The translations under genes were made by a program, and so were the position numbers. A stretch of 64,000 bases of DNA from Labia minor (lineage: Eukaryota; Arthropoda; Insecta; Dermaptera; Spongiphoridae), in NCBI GenBank assembly GCA_963082975.1, contig OY720347.1, positions 16,691,187 to 16,755,186 on the forward strand, given 5' to 3'. The notes below the pieces were generated by a model. That model ran no database searches, was not told the DNA's origin, and was given only the letters and a program-made list of their open reading frames with translations. Below are positions 56,487-64,000 of this stretch, one piece after another; the first letter of the stretch is position 1, and each line of letters begins with the position of its first letter.

Positions 56487-57728
56487 TTTATTTATTTTTA
56501 TAACAAAAACTTACTAAAATTCCATTAAAGCTAAGAAAAATTAATTAATAAGCATAGCAATGAATAATAACATTAATAATTCAAGTAGAGTAAATAAATA
56601 TATCTTTAAAATAATCTTTGTTAACAGTGCATGTTTCATAAAATAATAGAGAAATTGAACCAAACACATTATTCTTGATTATTTTCAAAAAGAGAATAAT
56701 TACAAATTATCAAAATTTCCTATAATAATAAATAAAACCTAACCACAGATTATTTATATTTTTATTTTCTCTCTCATTAATTAATGAAACTCATTTAAAA
56801 TTTAAATGTAATTTTATTTAATTAAATCAACTGATTGATATTAAGTCGACTTTAAAGCAACGTTGTTGTTAATGTTGATTTTTTTGATTTTAATTAAATC
56901 GATTGGTATTTTTGTTTAATGACTTATTCATTGAAATTTTATTACAAAATAAATTACAAAAACATTAAAACGATATCCAAGTTAATAGTAACGACTAAAA
57001 AAATTGATGTGTTATCTCTTTCTCAACAATTTTCCTTTCACGGTAATTCTCTTCTTTCTCTCTCTCTCTCTCTTTTTCTCCCTCTCTTTGTCTCTCTTAG
57101 TAGCAAAAATATTATTCATAAAGTGAGGTCTCTCATTCGTCACCTCAAATAAAACCGAAATAAAACCCGCTTGTTTCTTCCATCTCTCATTCAATTTTAG
57201 ATAACGATTCAAGTGTACAGCAATTTAAAAAAGCCAATACAATTGTATATAATGAATTTCAAAAATATTAAACAAAAAAAAAATATGAAGCCAAAGGGTG
57301 AAAATATTGGAATTAAAATTAAACATCATAAAAAAAAATTAATTAAATATTTCTTTTGTATATAAATATAATTGAATAGTTATATATATATATATATATA
57401 TTAAATAAACGTGATTGAAATTATTTTATTATGATTTGGAATTTAAAGTTTATTTAATTTCTTTTTTTGTGAGTTTCCACCTCGTTTGGTATATTTGGAT
57501 AATCAATAGTTGTAGCGGTTTGTGAGGGTGGGTAATTGCTGCTTTACATCTTATCTCGTAATCAAAATACACGACGTTAAACCAATAGGATTAGGGTGCA
57601 ATGATAAAGAATAAATAAGGCAACTTGTCACATTTTATCATATTTATAAATGCATAAAATTTCATTTCTAAATAAAAATTCTCATTTATTTTAGATTTGC
57701 TAGATCTTAGTTAGATCTTTAAAACATT
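56487..57728. other. AT-rich sequence with CT microsatellite
   Basis: A CT-rich run lies at 57050-57100 and a TA run at 57380-57401. No gene recognised. Confidence 0.45.
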
Positions 57729-57736
57729 GTTTAGAG

Positions 57737-58017
57737 CAGCGGTCGCCAAACTTTTTGACCTCACGGACCAGTTAATTCATAATTTAAATCCCGCGGACCA
57801 CTAATAGGATTTTTAAGTGTTAAATATATTTATAAATAAAAATTGTGATCAAAGAACACATAAACATTGAGTTTTTATAACTTATCACGTATAGTTATGA
57901 ATTGAATCATGTTTTAATGCATCTTAAAACATAACTTAACATGATGAGTAAGTATATTCCTCATTTTTCTGCGGACCAGCGAAATTTTCTCGCGGACCAC
58001 CACTTTGGCAACCTCTG
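57737..58017 (+). mobile_element. hAT MITE 1 of a three-element chain
   Basis: Ends are CAGCGGTCGCCAAACTTTTT and CCACTTTGGCAACCTCTG. Flanked by GTTTAGAG at 57729-57736 and 58018-58025. The interior repeats GCGGACCA. It is non-coding. Confidence 0.9.
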
Positions 58018-58025
58018 GTTTAGAG

Positions 58026-58416
58026 CATGGGTGTCTAAACTATGACCATTCGAGGGCCACATTGAAAAAAAAATATGCTGGATAAATATTTTTTTAACAA
58101 ATGGAAATCAAATTAACTACAGTAAAACCTTTCTATAAGGACACGTCTAATAGTTACTTCATTCATTTTAATTCACAATAAACATTGTTTTTAACAGTGT
58201 TTTGAGAATGTCATTTTAGAGAGGTTTTAATGTATATATAGTTTTATTAAAATAAAATAACTTATTTTTATTATATTTTTTTTATTTGAATTAAATAGAT
58301 GAACAAATTATAAATGAACATGAGAAATATTACAAACATTAATTTTTTTTTAGTAGAAATGAGCAAATTTAAATATTTTCATAATTTGCGTTTGGGCCGC
58401 ACTTTAGACAAGCATG
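58026..58416 (+). mobile_element. hAT MITE 2 of the chain
   Basis: Ends are CATGGGTGTCTAAACTATGA and CACTTTAGACAAGCATG. Flanked by GTTTAGAG at 58018-58025 and 58417-58424, so it shares its left duplication with MITE 1. It carries a small Tc1/mariner-type MITE at 58120-58232. Confidence 0.85.
58120..58232 (+). mobile_element. Small TA-flanked MITE nested in hAT MITE 2
   Basis: 113 bp between TA dinucleotides (58118-58119, 58233-58234). Terminal repeats CAGTAAAACCTTTCTATAAG and CATTAAAACCTCTCTAAAAT (complement of right end) agree at most positions. This terminus is typical of pogo/Tc1-type MITEs. Confidence 0.7.
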
Positions 58417-58424
58417 GTTTAGAG

Positions 58425-58612
58425 CAGTGATTCTCAACCTTTTTTTTTTACCGCGGCACACTTTTATCGGTTTAAAAATGTGGCGGCACACAAAGAAAAA
58501 GATAAGTGTAAAAGTTTACCATATTGAAAAAAAGTGGTCCGAAAAACGGTTTACCTTTTTTTAGAACCAAATTGAAAAAATTTAGAAAAAAAGTCGGAAA
58601 TGTTTAAGTTTG
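58425..58612 (+). mobile_element. hAT MITE 3 of the chain, right end lost
   Basis: It begins CAGTGATTCTCAACCTTTTT right after the third GTTTAGAG (58417-58424), has GCGGCACAC blocks and the shared AGAACCAAATTGAAAAAATT core (58562-58604), then fades. No right terminus or fourth GTTTAGAG was found. Same family as 720-892. Confidence 0.75.
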
Positions 58613-61600
58613 GTGAATAAGTTATTGCAGATACAATCATTTTTACTTTTTTCACATTACTCATATAAGATAAAAATGAATATATATATATATATATATA
58701 TATTATATAAATACAACTAATATTTATTTTAAGGTTTTTTATATAAGTTTTATGAGAAAATAATTTAACAAAGCTTATATAAAATAAAATTATGTTAAAT
58801 TCTTTTTATGCGCTTTTTATTAATTTCACTTTTCTGTCTGTCTGTAATGTTAATAATTTGTTATTGGATTTTAACCCACTTATAGTACAGCGGTTTCGTT
58901 CAAATTTGAAACGTATATTGGAAGTCGGTGACACTGCAATAATCAAAAATAAATATTTTGAATTTTTAAAATTTGTGAATTTAAAATTTAAATGATTGAT
59001 GTTAAAACAATGTTATATTTATATTTATATTTACAATTTTTTTATATTTTTTATTTTCTATACAATGTGCTTGTGTTCTGTGATTCCGAAAATAACTCAG
59101 TGCCGCATAGTACACGGCAGTATGCCGATGGCATAATCAATGTCATCTAGAAAAGGCCTAGAAACTTCGCGAAGAATCTAATATATGTTCGAGAATAACA
59201 AATTTAAATAGTAGTCAATAGTGCAATGTTTTATATCTGGCAATCAACAAAAAAATATTCAAAAAAATAAAAATATAAAAAAATATAAAACTTGAAAATA
59301 AATTAATGAAAAATAACTTTTTACACACTTTTTAATAAAAAATGCCATAAAAAATAGAAAATAAAATATTAATTAAACCTTGAATATTATTCTTTACATA
59401 GGTATAACAAAAAAAAATGTGGGACGCATATAATAATATTAATTTCTTTACCTACTACTTATGTTCAGATGTTTTTTTGTTGGGCATATGTAAAGGAAAA
59501 TATTAAAGGTTTAAATGATATTTTATTTTCTATATTTTAGGGCATTTTTGATTAAAAGGCGTGTATATTGAAAAGTTTTTTTATTAATTTATTTATAATA
59601 ATGTGATTAAATTTGGATATAAATTCTAATGATGCAAATTCAAAGAGATTCGAAAATTTTAATTAATTTAATTGGTATCTAAAGAGCAGATTTCCCGTTT
59701 AAATCTTTGAAAATTAGCTTCTGGATCCAAAACATTCACATCATTTTATAAAAATATATTTATATGAAAATGAAATATTATTTTTATTTAATTAAATAAA
59801 CAATTCTTTACTGTAATTCCCACTAAATAATTTTTTTTTTTAATTTTCTATTTCTATATTATTGTATCTCGCACATTGAAATAATAAAATAACAAAATAA
59901 ATACTAAATAAATATATGTATATATATATTTAGCCAAGTATTTCATTTTTAATATTTAAAAACTGCCTATAATCTTTCCAAAGAGAATGTATCTAAACCG
60001 TCTGTGAATTTAATAATTATTCCTTTTTTTTATTTTAATCTTGAAAGGGAAATTAACGTAATTTTCGTTAGCAGATGATAGGGATACTTAAAAAGAGACA
60101 AAAGAGATTGTTAATTCAACTGTTTAAAAAAAAATGTTCATAATTTTCTTAAGCCTTTTGAAAGGAAACCTTTTCTCTGGAGAAGGCTCGTAAAAAGTCG
60201 AGAAGTCTCCCTACTATTTCTTTCCCATCCCGCAGCTCACCTCTAGCCAAGGGCTTTGACATACCGCACACAGTGGAGATAAATCATAATTTATGCTGAA
60301 CAACAAATCTTTTTTTTTTATGCATTGCATTTCTCGGGTATGGTAATGCATCCACAATTTCCAAAGGCAGATCTCTCATTCCACTCTGTATGGAAATATG
60401 GCGAATATTGCTGAACGCTCAAATGAAAGAGAATGAAAGAATTCCATCACAACGTTCCTTAGGATTTCACACTCAACGAATTTAATTAATAATGCAATTT
60501 CCTTGTGTTATGTTCATTGATTCTTTTTTTCTTATGACTGATAAAACAAATTTAGCTTTAATTATTTAAAGTTAAAGAAAAATGTGAATACAAAAAGCAT
60601 AATAATAATACAATTTCTGTTTATTTTTCAAAAGAAAAGATATTTTAATATCATTTTAGATATATTATATTATTAATCATAATAAAATTATATATATATT
60701 CTACCTTTGAAAGTGAAATGATAAAGAAAAATGAAAATAAAATTAAAACTAGCACTAATACTCAAATTAATATTTGAAAATAAATGAACTTTTAAAAAGC
60801 TTTAGAGAACAGAATATGATAATAATTTTTTTTCTTAATTTAATCAGAATGAAATAAGAAAATTATAAAAGCTCAAGTTTTTAGATTAGGCTTCAGAAGA
60901 ATTGAGATTAAATTAAAAAAGACTAAAGAATAAAGAATTTTCAATTCTTCACCAGTCTTTTATAATATTTACATAACAACTCTATTCAAAGGAGATAGAC
61001 CGGTTGCATAGACTAACGGCGAAACGCATATTTCAATGACTCTTTGTTTTCATGAAATAATAATAATTTTCTTTAGATACAATTATTGAAATCATAGTAA
61101 AAGATCAAATTCAAAATGTGATCATCTATAAAAGAGTCAATTTTGTTAGATAATAAAAAAAACTTGATTAATTTAATATTAATTAAAGAACTAAAGAATG
61201 ATTAGAAAACACCAAAGATATAGCAAATAATTGTATAGTGTGCTTAAATTTTGTTTTTTATTCCAAAATTGTATGTTATGTTATTTTAAAATACAATAAA
61301 CAATTAAATGTTTTTTTAAGAAAAAAAAATATTCAAATTTTTAGTTTATTTCATTAAAATAAAAAAACAAATATTTTTATTTCTAAATAATGAAGTTACT
61401 TGAATTAGCAAAAACTTTTAAAACCTTTAAAACAAGAGTTAAGTAAAATCTGTTAACTTAGATCAAGATCGATGTTCATTTGTCAATATTTATCCTTTTT
61501 TTGAAGTGAAACTTCTTTAGCGGCGTCCTGACATTTGGTTGAGAATGGAGAGTGAATTGAAAAATTGAAATTTCGTAACGCAAGAGAGAAAGAAGATATA

Positions 61601-61690
61601 GGTATAACGAGTGAGAATGAGATAGCCTCTATCTGCGTCTCCCTTTTGTGCTGTCTTTCGTTCTAATCCCCACTCTAGGTCCAAAGTCCA
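58613..61690. other. AT-rich stretch without a supportable gene
   Basis: A 67-codon frame at 58792-58995 (MLNSFYALFINFTFLSVCNV..) has no motif. Less AT-rich patches at 59070-59190 and 60160-60480 were examined without a convincing gene; 60250-60265 repeats GGCTTTGACATACC, the BEL LTR/PPT junction, but no LTR accompanies it. Confidence 0.4.
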
Positions 61691-61693
61691 TGA

Positions 61694-61706
61694 CGCGCAT
61701 GCGCGC
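61694..61706. promoter_or_regulatory. NRF-1-like palindrome in a GC-richer patch
   Basis: CGCGCATGCGCGC matches the YGCGCAYGCGCR pattern of NRF-1/EWG sites, which are found in animal promoters. It lies in a GC-richer stretch (61510-61710). No transcript start or gene can be tied to it, so it may be chance. Confidence 0.22.
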
Positions 61707-61726
61707 TAGTTAAGTCATATATAATT

Positions 61727-62012
61727 AGCTGGAGTGTCTCCACTCGACTATCTCGCAATTTGAATTGGATTAAATAACATAATATATTATATTTAAATTA
61801 AATTTAATTAATTATAAATTATAAATAATAAATATTAAACCAGCGCATGTTTGGCTTTTTGTTGATGGCACCACGTTACGTGTTGGCGCGTGAGATTTGC
61901 AGTGTTAAAAAATTAATTCTGGTAATTTTAGCGAATCAATCAAGCTGAAATTCTATATATAGCAGTTTTATACAATTATTAATCATGTGAAAAATTATCA
62001 AACATATTGTAA
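61727..62012 (-). mobile_element. Helitron-like repeat, inverted 3' part (copy 3)
   Basis: On the minus strand this follows 1345-1633 with moderate divergence. Shared blocks include CACATGATTAA, GTGTTGGCGCG (complement GCGCCAACACGT), CAAACATGCG and the terminal AGATAGTCGAGTGGAGACAC hairpin followed by TCCAGCTAA. CTAA before T would be a normal Helitron 3' end. The 5' half is absent. Confidence 0.6.
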
Positions 62013-62091
62013 TATATAATCATAAAAAATACATTTTTTATGTATATAAGGGTTCGAAAGCTAGAACTTTCATTTTTGAACACGTGCTAAA

Positions 62092-62394
62092 TTGAAGAAA
62101 AAGACGATTGGTCATGGGACATGTGTCTGCACATGTACAGAGACCCATCCATGTGTTCAAGGTGGGGGAAGGAACGAAGTTTTCCTTATTAGTGAAAATG
62201 AATATTTAGTTAGTCTTGATCAAGGTTTGAGAGAAGTGAGACATTTTTCCTGGCAGGAAGGACATCCGCGGCCAACCCCTTTTGTTGAGAGATGCCGTTG
62301 CATACGAGGTGTTCCAGCTAAATCCGCAGGAAGACAATCAAGACTCAAAGTCTCCAATGAACTCTCCATTCCTTTCTTTCATGCTAAGTGTTAA
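62092..62394 (+). other. GC-richer open segment, not recognised
   Basis: A plus-strand frame stays open for 100 codons to TAA 62394 (including VRHFSWQEGHPRPTPFVERC and RGVPAKSAGRQSRLKV) but has no ATG; it begins after TGA. The complementary strand also has an open stretch (LDCLPADLAGTPRMQRHLST). Composition is clearly higher in GC than the flanks. It may be a coding exon or part of an unrecognised repeat; strand and function are undecided. Confidence 0.25.
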
Positions 62395-63141
62395 CACTTT
62401 TATACTTAACAATTAATTAATTAACATTGCAATTGCTTAAATATAAATTAAAGTTCTTTTAATTTATATTTATATTTTTTTTTACGGTACCATTCAATTA
62501 TTCTATTTCATCTTAATTTCTTTTGTTATCAATTGGAACCTAAATTCTTATAGTTTTATTAAATAAATAATTTTAGTTGTAATTTTATATAAGCATTTTT
62601 CATATTGAACCTATTCAATTTTATATTTCCCATATCAACCTACGCGGATTCAAGAACCCTTTTAATTATACAAAATTCGATCCAGAGTGCTACCAATTAA
62701 TTAAACTAATTTTATAATCCATTTTTCTTATAAAATACCAACCCCCTTATATTTTATATACGACATGGAGGTCTTCCACCTCGAATTGAATTAAAACTGG
62801 AAATGGTTGATTTGGCAAAGTAAAATTGGATATGTTCAGTTTACATATTGATAGTCATACTTTAAAAAATAAATTTTTTTTATTGTTTGGTTGATAAATT
62901 TAATTAAATACAAATTGTTGATTATTTTGAAATTTGTGTACTTTCGATTGAATTTTTGTCGGATTTATTTGATTTTGACTTCTTATATTAATTGATTTTG
63001 CGGGATTCTATTTCTAAAAAATTAAAAGCAAATTGCCTAGTGTTTATAATATTCAATTTTTGTCGCAGTAAAAAATTGATATAATTTTTCATGCCTTTCT
63101 GATTATTAATGAATAAAAGTAATAATAATAATAATAATAAA
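62395..63141. other. Upstream region of the open frame at 63142
   Basis: AT-rich with a mixed patch at 62636-62700. It ends in an (AAT)n run at 63119-63140 immediately before the ATG. No clear promoter motif. Confidence 0.4.
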
Positions 63142-64000
63142 ATGGAAACGGTTAATGATCTTAGTGCAAAGGAAATGCTCCAACAAATTCTGGACCTAAT
63201 GTATCCAAACGTAGAAGCGGGTAAACAGAGAGATATAGCATGTATGCATAAACAGGATGATAATTTAAACCGAACAGGGGAGGCAAGCGCAAATAGGCAA
63301 AATTTAAAAAAAAATAACCATCAGCAAATCGAAAAAATAGAGGGTCAAAATGTAAATGTATCATTGTTAGACAATATACCGACAGATGAAATTAAAAATA
63401 TAGAAACAATAGGGGAGGGACCAGAGTTGAGAAAATTGAAAGAAAAAATTGACACATGCATGAAAATAATTCCCAGTGTCCCGATAAAAGAATTTACAAA
63501 GAAAAAGATGCCAGTTGAGCCATTAAAGATAATTTCCATTGAGCCAGCACAGGTAAGCCATTGGAAAGATATGCCTATTGTTATTGTAGGAGTAGTATCC
63601 AGCAAAGATATACAAAAGAAACTAAAAATAAAAAGTGCAAATAAGGCAATTGATAAAGTAAAAACCCACACCCCCCTTAGGCCCATTCTTATAAGGGTAA
63701 ATAATAACTATAATTCCATAGTAATAAAAATAAATAATAAAAACAAGACTTCGCACAGTTCGAGACGTTCGAAGCAATGCACACCTCCCAAATTTTTTTA
63801 TATAAATAAATTAGAATACAAATACAAAATTAAATATCATATTATTTTGGATTATATTAGATCATGGCAAATGGCCCCGTCACTTTCTCCACACATTAAT
63901 AAGACAAGGAGAAAGATATCAAAGAAATGGAAATATCATTTAAGACGGGCGTGGACAAAATTTAAATTTAAATTGTATAAATTTGTTTTATTTCGGCATA
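63142..64000 (+). CDS. Uninterrupted 286-codon frame running off the window, function unknown
   Basis: ATG 63142, in a good context (AAAATGG) and directly after an AAT microsatellite, opens a frame with no stop up to base 64000. Such length is improbable by chance in this AT-rich sequence. The product starts METVNDLSAKEMLQQILDLM, is lysine/asparagine-rich, has a middle segment with MPIVIVGVVSSKDIQKKL and RPILIRVNNN, and ends strongly basic (KTRRKISKKWKYHLRRAW). No zinc knuckle, signal peptide or membrane span is evident. The hydrophobic VIVGV patch followed by a RPILIRV strand loosely recalls the RRM-like part of LINE ORF1 proteins, but this is only a suggestion; a host gene exon is also possible. 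The 3' end lies beyond the window. Minus-strand frames here are its shadows. Confidence 0.6.
   Translation, partial: METVNDLSAKEMLQQILDLMYPNVEAGKQRDIACMHKQDDNLNRTGEASANRQNLKKNNHQQIEKIEGQNVNVSLLDNIPTDEIKNIETIGEGPELRKLKEKIDTCMKIIPSVPIKEFTKKKMPVEPLKIISIEPAQVSHWKDMPIVIVGVVSSKDIQKKLKIKSANKAIDKVKTHTPLRPILIRVNNNYNSIVIKINNKNKTSHSSRRSKQCTPPKFFYINKLEYKYKIKYHIILDYIRSWQMAPSLSPHINKTRRKISKKWKYHLRRAWTKFKFKLYKFVLFRH

Noticed and set aside
60250-60270. GGCTTTGACATACC, identical to the BEL LTR/polypurine junction
   Set aside because: Only 14 bases match; no LTR body or second end accompanies them, so chance or a tiny relic cannot be separated.
63161-63686. Hydrophobic minus-strand frames at the right edge
   Set aside because: They are complements of the lysine-rich plus-strand frame starting at 63142, which is longer, begins with ATG and stays open.
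1-64000. CRISPR arrays, bacterial operons, riboswitches, rRNA or intact tRNA genes
   Set aside because: No regularly spaced identical short repeats, no prokaryotic gene organisation and no well-paired tRNA or rRNA sequence were seen; the DNA is eukaryotic.

Overview
The window is AT-rich nuclear DNA from an arthropod, most likely an insect (other arthropods, such as copepods, are not excluded). The evidence is an RR-2 cuticular protein gene with introns, a BEL/Pao retrotransposon, piggyBac, mariner, Tigger-like, Ginger-like and hAT elements, R1/RTE-type LINE remnants and Helitron-like repeats. Very few host genes are visible; most recognisable sequence is mobile DNA in different stages of decay. 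|| Left part (1-18.6 kb): Helitron-like repeats and a duplicated hairpin at the edge; an RR-2 cuticle protein gene on the minus strand (2.6-3.1 kb, with TATA box and polyA signal); a possible TATA promoter plus first exon at 5.4 kb; several hAT MITEs with visible 8-bp target duplications; a mariner relic (9.7 kb); a TA-flanked MITE (13.1 kb); and a deleted Ginger-like element that keeps the cysteine-rich C-terminus of its integrase (15.3-17.0 kb). || 18.6-25.5 kb is a nearly intact BEL/Pao retrotransposon on the minus strand. Its two 681-bp LTRs look identical, the target duplication is ATATA, and the gag-pol frame is broken by a single in-frame TGA. 26.2-27.1 kb holds a Tigger-like deletion derivative. 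|| 32.6-43.7 kb is the most structured region. Two near-identical 2.48-kb arms lie in inverted orientation around a 3.1-kb spacer. Each arm has Helitron-like heads and hairpin tails, a tRNA-like segment and an R1-type RT fragment. A piggyBac element (one in-frame TAA) sits in the left arm only, so the right arm keeps its empty TTAA site. The spacer carries LINE 3' ends, an LTR-like segment and a 175-bp unit with a hammerhead-ribozyme-like core bounded by 18-bp inverted repeats. || Right part (43.7-64 kb): more hAT MITEs, including a chain of three sharing the target GTTTAGAG; a short second Ginger-like copy; mariner derivatives; an 1.8-kb hAT/P-type element with an LTR-like promoter inside; a candidate terminal exon at 45.5 kb; an inverted copy of the left-edge Helitron-like repeat at 61.7 kb; and an uninterrupted plus-strand reading frame of 286 codons that starts at 63142 and runs off the window. 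Apart from the cuticle gene, the 45.5-kb exon and this last frame, no cellular gene can be supported. All coordinates and translations were read by eye; no search was run.
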